NCBI RefSeq assembly: GCF_005405085.1 | Contig: NZ_BJDJ01000007.1 | Location: forward strand, 1 to 64,000 | Origin: Lactiplantibacillus daowaiensis | GTDB taxonomy: Bacteria > Bacillota > Bacilli > Lactobacillales > Lactobacillaceae | Reading direction: 5' to 3' | Length of the DNA: 64,000 nt | In this document: positions 27,584-35,717 of the stretch, one piece after another | Layout: every line of letters starts with the position of its first letter | Numbering within the stretch: the first letter of the stretch is position 1 | Program-made: the position numbers and the translations under genes | The notes under the pieces: generated by a model | Database searches by the model: none | Seen by the model: only the letters and a program-made list of their open reading frames with translations | What the model was told of the DNA's origin: nothing

Positions 27584-28401
27584 ATCAACAAACTGAACGT
27601 TTAATGAAAAATCTTAAAGGCATGCAGTCAGCCGTCGTCGGTTTTTCTGGTGGGATTGATAGTACGTTGGTTTTAAACACTGCTTTATCGGTATTGGGCC
27701 GTGAAAATGTTTTAGCGGTCGTCGCCAATTCTGAATTGTTTAGTGATGATGAATTTAATGCCGCCGTTAAGTTAGCACAGTCAATGGGTGCCAATGTTGA
27801 AACCACGACGATTGATTATTTAAGTGAACCCCATGTTAAACATAACACGTCTGATAGTTGGTATTATGCCAAGCAGTTATTTTATCAACGCTTAGAATTG
27901 ATTCGCCAACAACATGACTTTCATGTCGTTTTAGATGGGATGATCATGGATGATTTAAACGACTATCGCCCTGGGATGAAGGCACGTGATGAAGCTGGCG
28001 CCAAGAGTCCACTCGAGATGGCTGGTTTTTATAAGACCGATGTCCGCAATTTAGCTCATGAACAAGGGCTGACGAATTGGAGTAAAGTGCCTTCATGCAG
28101 CATTGCGTCACGTTTTCCATACAATACAACGTTAACGTCAGCGATGCTAACGCGAGTGTTAAAGGCGGAAAAATATTTGCGGACCCAAGGATTCCCAGTA
28201 GTCCGGGTTCGCTCGACTGGTGAAACGGCGCGGATTGAAGTGCCAAGTGATCAAATCGATGACTTAATGGTCCAACGTGAAGCCGTTAACCATGAACTTA
28301 AAGCGCTTGGCTTCGACTTTGTCTCAATTGATTTAGGTGGTTTTGTGAGTGGTCATATGAACAGTCAGTTGTCGGCGGCACAATTAGCGCAATTTGCTTA
28401 A
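27580..28401 (+). CDS. larE: LarE, sacrificial sulfur transferase
   Basis: ATP-dependent PP-loop enzyme that converts the two carboxylates of the cofactor precursor to thiocarboxylates. 273 residues with the PP-loop GFSGGIDST near 21 and Cys173 in PSCSIASRFP, equivalent to the cysteine of L. plantarum LarE that donates its own sulfur. The other two cysteines of the cluster-containing, catalytic LarE type are absent nearby, so this is predicted to be the single-use type. ATGA overlap with larC. Last gene of the nickel-pincer operon. Confidence 0.92.
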   Translation: MNQQTERLMKNLKGMQSAVVGFSGGIDSTLVLNTALSVLGRENVLAVVANSELFSDDEFNAAVKLAQSMGANVETTTIDYLSEPHVKHNTSDSWYYAKQLFYQRLELIRQQHDFHVVLDGMIMDDLNDYRPGMKARDEAGAKSPLEMAGFYKTDVRNLAHEQGLTNWSKVPSCSIASRFPYNTTLTSAMLTRVLKAEKYLRTQGFPVVRVRSTGETARIEVPSDQIDDLMVQREAVNHELKALGFDFVSIDLGGFVSGHMNSQLSAAQLAQFA

Positions 28402-28414
28402 GTGTTCGTGGTGG

Positions 28415-28608
28415 TTGTCGCTTCCGGTCAGCCGTAATTTCAGTCGCTGTGGCGACCGGTGCGAGCCTGAAGAGCGGTCTCGCACCTCACTTTGAAGCTC
28501 GGCCAAGACCGCCAATCTTCAAAGCTGTCGGTGGTGTAAGTTCGGCCAAAGTCGCCGAACTAACGCCACTGACACGGCGACTGCCATTACGGCTGACCTT
28601 CAGCTAAG
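28415..28608 (+). repeat. Cloverleaf palindromic repeat, copy A
   Basis: Outer stem: 28426-28450 with 28574-28598 (GGTCAGCCGTAAT / ATTACGGCTGACC and beyond). Inside are three hairpins: 28458-28486 (GGTGCGAG / CTCGCACC), 28490-28524 (CTTTGAAG / CTTCAAAG) and 28531-28569 (AGTTCGGC / GCCGAACT closed by GTGG / CCAC). The same architecture with paired changes is found at 41938-42130 and, reversed, at 28822-29011. It follows larE. Confidence 0.85.
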
Positions 28609-28654
28609 TTAGCTTACTTAAATGATTTGCCAAACAGGTTAAAAAATTTGATTA

Positions 28655-28696
28655 AAAACAGACGTAAAGCCCGAGTTAGCTTTACGTCTGTTTTTT
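28655..28696 (+). terminator. Terminator after larE
   Basis: ACAGACGTAAAGC / GCTTTACGTCTGT perfect stem with flanking A- and T-runs. It lies between two cloverleaf repeats. Confidence 0.88.
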
Positions 28697-28821
28697 CTAT
28701 TAGCCTTACATAAAATAAAACAAGTAGTTGCATTGGAGAATTGAAAATCATGGCATTTGAATAGGTGTAAGTCGTGCTTCATTTCGCCAATCAAAGCTAT
28801 TCATAGCAATAAAATCAAATT

Positions 28822-29011
28822 CAGGTGGCGCTGGTTAGTGATGGAATTAGCCGCGACAGTGGTGTTGAGTCGGAGTGGACTTGTCCGACTTTATACCACG
28901 AGGCACTTGGGAGATTTGCGGGTTGGGCAAAGCTTCCAGGTGAGGTTCAAGACGTTCTTCAGGCTTGGACCGGTCTCCGCAGCTAATGGAATGACTAACC
29001 AGCGCCACCGG
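28822..29011 (-). repeat. Cloverleaf palindromic repeat, copy D (reversed)
   Basis: Outer stem GGTGGCGCTGGTTAGT (28824-28839) with ACTAACCAGCGCCACC (28994-29009), 16 bp perfect, plus ATTAGC / GCTAAT. Inner hairpins in order: 28859-28899 (GTGGT / ACCAC and AGTCGGA / TCCGACT), 28902-28942, and about 28943-28978 (GGTTCAAG / CTTGGACC). The long hairpin comes first here and last in copy A, so D is in the opposite orientation. It lies just downstream of the minus-strand LysR gene. Confidence 0.8.
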
Positions 29012-29027
29012 CAACAGTGTGTGCAAG

Positions 29028-29909
29028 CTAGCCCTTCAAAGTCGCATGCATAATCGTCAATAGTTGCAACTGTGCGGGAGTCAAGATGTGTGACGTCCGA
29101 TAAACAATGCTCGTGATAAATTCCGGTTGCTCTTCATCCATGAGTTCTAAGCGCACGACCTCATCTTGATGATCGGTGATGTCAGTTAAATAAGTGATAC
29201 CCACATTTTGAGCGACTAATTTCATGATGATGTGGGTATCGTTGGAGCGAAAGACCACGTCGGGGCGAAAGTGATTGCGCCGCGTGAGTTTATTAAAAGC
29301 TTGATTATGGACGAAGCTGCTTTCAAATAAAACGAACTCGTCATGGCGTAGTTCACTAAAGAAAACCCGTTTGCGGTCCGCTAATGGATGATCCTTACTA
29401 ACATAAATATAAAACGGGTGACGATCAAACTCATCGGCAATCAAATTGGCATAGGATAGGGGTTCGATCGAACCAAGTAGTGCCATGTCCATTTTACCGG
29501 CTAGTAACGCTTTGCGCAGTTCAACTGAGCCACCCTCCATCGTCACAATATTACGTAATAGTCGCTTAGCCTTGAGCTGGGCGGCTATTTTTGGAAAATA
29601 ATAGTTTTCAATAATTGGTGGTAAGCCTAACGTGATTTGATTTTGAACGAGATTTTGAATTTCTTGATGGGCAATATCCAGTTCACGCAAAATACGGGTG
29701 GCATGTTCGGCAAGTTGTTCACCGCTAGGGGTGATGGTTAACGAGTGGTGTACGCGGTCGCGAATGACCAGCCGAGCGTTGAATTCGGACTCTAATCGTT
29801 GGATGGCGGTGGTAATCGTTGGTTGGCGGACATCAAAAATTTCAGCAACTTTTGAAAAGTTTTTTGAAATAATTAATTGTTGAAAATATGCTAAGTCTTT
29901 TGTATTCAT
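29028..29909 (-). CDS. mleR: LysR-family regulator of malolactic genes, MleR-like
   Basis: Transcription regulator, 293 residues, divergent from the malolactic enzyme gene as mleR is in other lactic bacteria. Winged helix at about 1-60 (VAEIFDVRQPTITTAIQRLESEF), effector domain at about 85-290. I chose ATG at 29909 because AGGAGAAAAAA precedes it on the minus strand; the open frame extends 21 codons upstream without a ribosome site. It probably binds the 17-nt element at 29974-29990 and senses L-malate; both are inferences from the family and layout. It is a paralogue of the 22323 regulator. Confidence 0.88.
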   Translation of the reverse strand: MNTKDLAYFQQLIISKNFSKVAEIFDVRQPTITTAIQRLESEFNARLVIRDRVHHSLTITPSGEQLAEHATRILRELDIAHQEIQNLVQNQITLGLPPIIENYYFPKIAAQLKAKRLLRNIVTMEGGSVELRKALLAGKMDMALLGSIEPLSYANLIADEFDRHPFYIYVSKDHPLADRKRVFFSELRHDEFVLFESSFVHNQAFNKLTRRNHFRPDVVFRSNDTHIIMKLVAQNVGITYLTDITDHQDEVVRLELMDEEQPEFITSIVYRTSHILTPAQLQLLTIMHATLKG

Positions 29910-29973
29910 TTTTTCTCCTGTTATATCAGCGTTTGTAACGATATTATAAAATATTTTGATAACAAACTTCAAG

Positions 29974-30003
29974 TTTGACTATAATATTTTAGGCGGTTTA
30001 CAG
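29974..30003 (+). promoter_or_regulatory. mleS promoter with shared operator element
   Basis: TTGACT at 29975-29980, a 17-nt spacer and TTACAG at 29998-30003. TTTGACTATAATATTTT (29974-29990) matches the fumC promoter in 16 of 17 bases. It lies between the divergent LysR and malolactic genes. Confidence 0.5.
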
Positions 30004-30122
30004 TGTTACTTGTAAATTGATAAGCGCAGATTGTTGACCAACCGTAACCGTGTCCGTTAACCTGTTACGCGTAGTTTATTACTTGGTTAATTCAACTGCC
30101 TAATTAAATGGAGGAACTAAAC

Positions 30123-31763
30123 ATGACACAAACTGCAGATCGCATTTTAAATAACCCATTTTTGAATAAAGGGACCGCGTTCACGAAAGAAGAACGCCAA
30201 GCACTTGGTTTGACTGGAACCTTACCTAGTCAAGTCCAAACCATCGATGAACAAACCACCCAAGCTTATGCACAATTCCAAAGCAAAGCGACGCGGTTGG
30301 AAAAACGGATTTTCTTAATGAACTTATTCAATGAAAATCGGACGTTGTTTTACCACTTGATGGATGAACATGTCGTTGAATTCATGCCAATCGTTTATGA
30401 TCCAGTGGTTGCTGATTCAATCGAACAATATAATGAATTATTCTTAGACCCACAAAATGCGGCCTTTGTATCAGTCGATGCACCAGAAGACGTTGAAGCA
30501 ACTTTAAAGAATGCTGCTGAAGGTCGTGACATTCGCTTAGTCGTTGTTACTGATGCAGAAGGCATCTTAGGTATGGGCGACTGGGGTGTCAACGGGGTTG
30601 ATATCGCGGTTGGTAAATTGATGGTGTACACCGCTGCTGCTGGGATCGACCCATCACAAGTGTTACCTGTCAGCATCGATGCTGGGACCAATAATCAAAA
30701 ATTATTAGATGACCCATTGTACTTAGGTAACCGTCACAAGCGGATCGCTGGTGATCAATACTACGATGTTATCGACAAGTTTGTTCAAGCTGAACAAAAG
30801 TTATTCCCAGAATCATTATTACATTGGGAAGACTTTGGCCGCGCTAATGCACAAGTCATCTTAGACAAGTACAAGGACAAAATCGCGACCTTTAACGATG
30901 ATATCCAAGGCACTGGGATGGTTGTGTTAGCTGGTATCTTAGGCGCCTTAAACATCTCTAAGGAAAGTATCAAAGACCAAAAGATCTTATCATTTGGTGC
31001 TGGTACTGCTGGGATGGGAATTGCCAACCAAATCATGGATGAATTAATGCAAGCTGGTTTGACCGAAGCCGAAGCCAAGCAACATTTCTACGCTGTCGAC
31101 AAGCAAGGGTTGTTATTCGATGATACCGAAGACTTAACACCAGCGCAAAAAGCCTTTACGCGGCAGCGGAGCGAATTCAGCAATGCGGATGAATTAACGA
31201 ACTTAGAAGCCGTTGTTAAAGCGGTTCATCCAACGGTCATGATTGGGACATCAACCCAACCTGGGACCTTTACTGAAAGCATTATTAAGGAAATGGCTGC
31301 GCATACTGAACGGCCAATCATCTTCCCATTATCAAATCCAACCAAATTAGCTGAAGCTAAGGCTGAAGATTTGATCAAGTGGACCGATGGCCGGGCCTTA
31401 GTTGCGACTGGGATTCCTGCTGATGATGTTGAATACAAGGGTGTCACTTACCAAATCGGTCAAGGGAACAATGCCTTGATGTACCCTGGGTTAGGTTTTG
31501 GTTTGATTGCGTCAACTGCCAAAGTCTTGAACAGTGAAACGTTATCCGCTGCTTGCCATGCATTAGGTGGCATCGTTGATACAAGCAAGCCTGGGGCGGC
31601 CGTCTTACCACCAGTGGCTAAGATTACTGAATTTTCACAAACGTTAGCTGAAGTTGTGGCCCAAAGTGTCCTCGACCAAAAGCTGAACAAAGAACCTATC
31701 ACGGATGCGAAACAAGCGGTAGCAGACATGAAATGGGTCCCAGAATACCAAACGATCAAGTAG
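30123..31763 (+). CDS. mleS: Malolactic enzyme
   Basis: Converts L-malate directly to L-lactate and CO2, with NAD and Mn2+ as cofactors, deacidifying the cell and building proton motive force with malate/lactate exchange. 546 residues of the malic-enzyme fold, with [20 protein letters not shown] near 258, dinucleotide motif [10 protein letters not shown] and [12 protein letters not shown] 30123 follows GGAGGAACTAAAC; an in-frame ATG at 30108 lies before the ribosome site. The permease gene follows after 94 nt. The adjacent divergent LysR gene and malate permease distinguish it from an ordinary malic enzyme. Confidence 0.93.
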   Translation: MTQTADRILNNPFLNKGTAFTKEERQALGLTGTLPSQVQTIDEQTTQAYAQFQSKATRLEKRIFLMNLFNENRTLFYHLMDEHVVEFMPIVYDPVVADSIEQYNELFLDPQNAAFVSVDAPEDVEATLKNAAEGRDIRLVVVTDAEGILGMGDWGVNGVDIAVGKLMVYTAAAGIDPSQVLPVSIDAGTNNQKLLDDPLYLGNRHKRIAGDQYYDVIDKFVQAEQKLFPESLLHWEDFGRANAQVILDKYKDKIATFNDDIQGTGMVVLAGILGALNISKESIKDQKILSFGAGTAGMGIANQIMDELMQAGLTEAEAKQHFYAVDKQGLLFDDTEDLTPAQKAFTRQRSEFSNADELTNLEAVVKAVHPTVMIGTSTQPGTFTESIIKEMAAHTERPIIFPLSNPTKLAEAKAEDLIKWTDGRALVATGIPADDVEYKGVTYQIGQGNNALMYPGLGFGLIASTAKVLNSETLSAACHALGGIVDTSKPGAAVLPPVAKITEFSQTLAEVVAQSVLDQKLNKEPITDAKQAVADMKWVPEYQTIK

Positions 31764-31857
31764 TGGTCGCATAAGAGAAAAAGAGCTTGCGGGTCGGTCG
31801 GCATAACTGACCTAGCAACATAAGAGAGAAAAAATTGTAGGAAGTGGAGACAAACTC

Positions 31858-32829
31858 ATGGCTGTTTTATGGAATTCGATCCAAAGCGTCCTCGTGGTCG
31901 TTTTGATTATGATTTTAGGATATGTGTTACGCCGAGCCGGTTGGTTCGATGATAAATTCGGGGGGACCATCTCTAAGTTTATTAAGAATATTGCCTTACC
32001 AGCGTCAATCTTCGTGTCAGTGCTTAGTCGATTGACTCGGGGCCAACTAGCGTCGTTTTCAGGTTACTTGGCTTACGCCTTCTTGGCGGTCATCATTGGT
32101 TATTTGATTGCCTTTGCCTTAGTTAAGATCATGCATATCAAACCAGGGCGTAAAGGGATCTTTATTAACGCGATGGTCAACGCCAACACGATTTTCATTG
32201 GGTTACCTTTGAATATTGCGTTGTTCGGTGAAAATAGTATGACGTACTTCTTGGTCTACTATATCGTCAATACCGTTTCAACTTGGGCATTTGGGGTCTT
32301 CTTGATTTCAAATGATGATCCAACTAAGCCGAAGGAAAAGACGCATAATAAGATTGATTGGAAGAAAGTTATCCCAATGCCGCTAGTTGGGTTCTTGGTT
32401 GCGTTGGTCTTCTTGCTGTTAAACATTCCAATCTTGAAAATCAGCTTCGTCAATTCAACATTGACTTATGTTGGTAACTTAGTGACCCCATTATCCTTGA
32501 TTTATATTGGGATCGTCTTAGCCGATGCTGGCTTGAAGAGTATTCGTTTTGATCGTGATACGATCGTGGCCTTACTTGGTCGGTTTGTCTTGTCGCCAGT
32601 TATCATGATTGCAGTCTTGATGGTTGCGGGTAACCTCGGCGCTAGCTTCCCAACCATGGCGTCACAAACCTTGATCGTACAATCGGCAACGCCAATGTTA
32701 GCCGTCTTACCAATCTTGGCGAATGAATCACATGGGGACGTGGAATATGCCACTAATGTGGTCACCACTAGTACCGTCTTGTTCATCGTGGTCGTACCGA
32801 TCTTGATGTCATTGATTCAATTTATCTAA
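31858..32829 (+). CDS. mleP: Malate permease, AEC (auxin efflux carrier) family
   Basis: Membrane carrier, 323 residues with about ten segments in two halves, of the AEC family to which malate permeases of malolactic loci belong. GYVLRRAGWFDDK near the N terminus and the NANTIFIGLPLNIALFGE segment near 103 are family-typical. Downstream of mleS on the same strand and followed by a terminator, so mleS-mleP form an operon. Known role in lactic bacteria: malate uptake, with lactate leaving by diffusion or exchange. Confidence 0.88.
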   Translation: MAVLWNSIQSVLVVVLIMILGYVLRRAGWFDDKFGGTISKFIKNIALPASIFVSVLSRLTRGQLASFSGYLAYAFLAVIIGYLIAFALVKIMHIKPGRKGIFINAMVNANTIFIGLPLNIALFGENSMTYFLVYYIVNTVSTWAFGVFLISNDDPTKPKEKTHNKIDWKKVIPMPLVGFLVALVFLLLNIPILKISFVNSTLTYVGNLVTPLSLIYIGIVLADAGLKSIRFDRDTIVALLGRFVLSPVIMIAVLMVAGNLGASFPTMASQTLIVQSATPMLAVLPILANESHGDVEYATNVVTTSTVLFIVVVPILMSLIQFI

Positions 32830-32846
32830 TAAATTAAAAAGAAATT

Positions 32847-32884
32847 AAAAGGATGTTGACTGTGATGGTCAGCATCTTTTTTTT
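32847..32884 (+). terminator. Terminator of mleS-mleP
   Basis: GATGTTGAC / GGTCAGCATC stem followed by eight T. Confidence 0.85.
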
Positions 32885-32996
32885 GTGGTCGATTAATGCA
32901 GGAATGAGTAATCTTTGGTTGAAATGACTAATGGTGATGAAACCGCTTATTATCAGCTTTTTACCATTAAAAAATGAAAATAATATCGGTATTTAC

Positions 32997-33025
32997 TTGA
33001 CTATTTAGGTGAAAATCAATAAAAT
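32997..33025 (+). promoter_or_regulatory. Promoter of the amino-acid permease
   Basis: TTGACT, a 17-nt spacer, TAAAAT, 46 nt before the start codon. Confidence 0.6.
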
Positions 33026-33071
33026 TAACAACATTGTATTAATAAGAATTTAATTAGGAGGCATTTATTAA

Positions 33072-34496
33072 ATGAAAGAATCACGGCGGTTATTGGTGAA
33101 AAAGCCCGTCAATCCAGCGAACTTTAATCGTGGCGGTCTAGCCAAGACGCTCGATGCCTTCAGTTTAACGATGATGGGGGTCGGCGCGATTGTCGGCTCT
33201 GGGATCTTCATCATGCCCGGCATTATTGCCGCTAAGTATGCTGGCCCAGCGGCAATGCTCTCATTTGTGATTGCAGCGGTGGTTTGTTCCTTAGCAGCGT
33301 TATGTTATGCCGAATTCTCATCAACGATTCCGTTGGCTGGGAGTGCCTATACGTATGTTTACACGGTCTTTGGTGAATTTTTGGCCTGGATCTTGGGCTG
33401 GGCGTTAATTTCAGAATATCTCTTTTCAGTGTCGTCGGTGGCCGTTAGTTGGTCGTCATATTTCCAAAATTTATTAAGTGGTTTTGGTATCAAATTGCCA
33501 GCCTTCTTATCGGCAGCCGCTGGGACGGCGGGAGCGCCACATGCGGGTTTTAACTTGATTGCCTTTATTGTGGTTTTAGCCATTTCATTGTTATTGGTAG
33601 GTGGCTTACAAGAATCAACGCGGGTTAATTCGATTATGGTCGTGGTCAAGATTTTGGTCATTGCGCTATTTATCGGCGTGGCGATTTTCTTTGTCAAGCC
33701 CGCTAATTTCCATCCGTTTATGCCACATGGTGTTTCAGGACTGTTTAAAGGGGCATCGTTAGCCTTTTATGCGTATATTGGGTTTGATGCCGTTTCAACT
33801 GCCTCTGAAGAAGTCAAAAATCCTAAACATGATATGCCGATTGGGATTATTGGCTCGTTGATCGTGGCTTCAGTGCTTTACATTGCGATGTCAATTGTCT
33901 TAGTCGGGGTCGTGCATTATACCAAGTTAAACGTTGGTGACCCAGTGGCGTATGCCTTAGGCGTTATTCATCAAAATTGGGCTGCTGGGATCGTCTCACT
34001 AGGGGCCGTCGTTGGGATGACGACAGTGTTAATCGTGATGCTTTACGGTGGGACACGGCTGCTATTTGCCATTAGTCGTGATGGGTTATTGCCCAAGACT
34101 TTCCAAAGCTTAAATCCACGCACTAAAGTGCCAGTTAAGAGTACTTGGATCTTTGGGGTAATTGCCAGCTTCTTTGCGGCGGTGATTCCATTGGATAAAA
34201 TTGCGGAGTTAGTTAATATTGGGACGTTGTTTGCATTTGCGATGGTGTCAATTGGGGTCATCTTCTTGCGTAAACATGAAACGTTACAACAAATTGAAAG
34301 CTCATTTAAAGTACCGTTTTATCCGGTGTTACCAATCGTGTCATTTTTAGCTTGCATCTACTTGATGATCAACTTACAGGCATTCACTTGGGAAATGTTT
34401 GCGATTTGGGTCGTGATTGGGATTATCATTTACTTCATTTATGGTTATCACCATTCTAAGGTACGCGCTAATATTGAAGCTCACGAAACAAAATAA
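33072..34496 (+). CDS. APC-family amino-acid permease
   Basis: Membrane carrier of the amino acid-polyamine-organocation superfamily, 474 residues, about twelve segments. The first helix has the unwound substrate motif VGAIVGSGIFIMPG near residue 37; SLAFYAYIGFDAVSTASEEVKNP near 225 is the helix 6 region of cationic/general amino-acid permeases. AGGAGG precedes the ATG. Single-gene transcript between its own promoter and terminator. The amino acid transported cannot be told. Confidence 0.88.
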   Translation: MKESRRLLVKKPVNPANFNRGGLAKTLDAFSLTMMGVGAIVGSGIFIMPGIIAAKYAGPAAMLSFVIAAVVCSLAALCYAEFSSTIPLAGSAYTYVYTVFGEFLAWILGWALISEYLFSVSSVAVSWSSYFQNLLSGFGIKLPAFLSAAAGTAGAPHAGFNLIAFIVVLAISLLLVGGLQESTRVNSIMVVVKILVIALFIGVAIFFVKPANFHPFMPHGVSGLFKGASLAFYAYIGFDAVSTASEEVKNPKHDMPIGIIGSLIVASVLYIAMSIVLVGVVHYTKLNVGDPVAYALGVIHQNWAAGIVSLGAVVGMTTVLIVMLYGGTRLLFAISRDGLLPKTFQSLNPRTKVPVKSTWIFGVIASFFAAVIPLDKIAELVNIGTLFAFAMVSIGVIFLRKHETLQQIESSFKVPFYPVLPIVSFLACIYLMINLQAFTWEMFAIWVVIGIIIYFIYGYHHSKVRANIEAHETK

Positions 34497-34502
34497 TTTT
34501 TT

Positions 34503-34533
34503 ACGCCTCCGACGGTTGTGGGGGCGTTTTTTT
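34503..34533 (+). terminator. Terminator of the amino-acid permease
   Basis: ACGCCTCC / GGGGGCGT stem and seven T. Confidence 0.8.
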
Positions 34534-34669
34534 GATAAAATGGACAGTGAACTAACCGTGATACAGTCGGCTACTGTTGTTGGGGTTAGCGGGTGATCGT
34601 GAACTCGGCTGGTCCTGATCACTAATACGGCAACCTCGGCCGTAAAAAATCAGAGAGGAAGTCAAGCTT

Positions 34670-35257
34670 ATGAAGCGTAAGTCCAACGCTTATCAAATCA
34701 GTGTCCTCGCAGTTTTGACTGCGATTGTTATCGTGCAAAATTTTGTGCCGTTATTTGGCTACATTCCTTTACCGGGATTAAGTATTACGACGATTCACAT
34801 TACAGTCATCATCGCGGCGGTCATTTTAGGGCCGCGCGATGGGGCGATTATTGGTGGGGTCTGGGGCTTAATTGACTGGATTCGGGCCTTTACAGCGCCG
34901 ACCAGTCCATTAGCACCAATCGTTTTCACGAATCCTTTAGTGTCAGTGTTACCACGGATCCTAGTGGGGGTCGTTGCTGGGGTAATCTTCATGCATTGGG
35001 CCAAACGACCACATCCAACGGTTGGGATGGTCATCGCAGCGGTCGTCGGGTCATTAGTGAACACGGTTTTAGTCTTAGGCTTAATCGGCATACTATATAG
35101 CCACGCCGCGGCGGGTTTTTATCAAATCGATATTTCAAAATTAATGCCATACTTATTAACGATTGTCGGTACCAATGGGATTCCAGAAGCCATTTTGGCC
35201 GGGATTTTAACCCCATTGATTGCGACACCGTTACTACGGTTTAAAAAGCGGCATTGA
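34670..35257 (+). CDS. ECF transporter S component, pantothenate-type
   Basis: Substrate-specific membrane subunit that docks on the ECF module encoded at 1.4-3.9 kb. 195 residues, six membrane helices. The N-terminal segment with small residues (VLAVLTAIVIVQNFVP) fits the EcfT-contacting AxxxA-type helix of S components, and ILGPRDGAIIGGVWGLIDWIRA is typical of the group annotated as pantothenate (PanT-like). The vitamin is not certain. GAGAGGAAG precedes the ATG. The 130-nt leader contains a GTGATC / GATCAC dyad, but I see no riboswitch consensus. Confidence 0.75.
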   Translation: MKRKSNAYQISVLAVLTAIVIVQNFVPLFGYIPLPGLSITTIHITVIIAAVILGPRDGAIIGGVWGLIDWIRAFTAPTSPLAPIVFTNPLVSVLPRILVGVVAGVIFMHWAKRPHPTVGMVIAAVVGSLVNTVLVLGLIGILYSHAAAGFYQIDISKLMPYLLTIVGTNGIPEAILAGILTPLIATPLLRFKKRH

Positions 35258-35265
35258 GAACGATT

Positions 35266-35305
35266 AAAAAGGCATCGACGCCATTGAAACGCGTCGATGC
35301 CTTTT
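35266..35305. terminator. Bidirectional terminator
   Basis: AAAAGGCATCGACGC / GCGTCGATGCCTTTT, 15-bp perfect stem between convergent genes. Confidence 0.9.
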
Positions 35306-35308
35306 GTG

Positions 35309-35485
35309 CTAGTTAACTGCAGTGACTTTCTTTTGACTCACAATCACCTTGTTGTGATATTTATCCACGATCTCTGGGTCCGTACTGGTGAATTCTACGA
35401 GATAAGAGTTCGTGTAGGCCTTCGCAATGGTACCCGTAAAGGTCTGTCCTTCGAGCTTAAATGATACCGTACTCCCAATATCCAT
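35309..35485 (-). CDS. Small DUF2187-like protein, 58 residues
   Basis: A small gene on the minus strand: ATG at 35485, stop at 35309, with AGAAGAGG as ribosome site. The protein begins MDIGSTVSFKLEGQ, continues FTGTIAKAYTNSYLVEF and ends VIVSQKKVTAVN. The pattern of a beta-strand turn, TGxIxKxYxNSxxVE, then a VVSxKxV end resembles the KOW-like YkvS/DUF2187 family of Firmicutes. Function unknown. It shares the terminator above with the S-component gene. Confidence 0.75.
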   Translation of the reverse strand: MDIGSTVSFKLEGQTFTGTIAKAYTNSYLVEFTSTDPEIVDKYHNKVIVSQKKVTAVN

Positions 35486-35717
35486 TTGATGGCCTCTTCT
35501 CTAAATAATGTTGTTAATATAGCACGGATTGGCAAAATGTCAACTAACAAACGGGTTTTGCTGCAATTGAGGGCTTGAAAGTTAGTGACTTTGACTATTT
35601 TGAGAATAAAAGTTGAGTTTGATTGAATTTTCACTTATCGCTTGATATGATTAAGATGATTTTAAATGGTTCCGCTTACTTAAACGAACCAAACAGTTAA
35701 TTAAAGGAGGGATTACC

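Noticed and set aside
28757-29053. 98-codon frame on the plus strand across copy D of the repeat
   Set aside because: No ribosome site, the frame follows both arms of a palindrome, and it ends inside the LysR gene. It is a by-product of the repeat.
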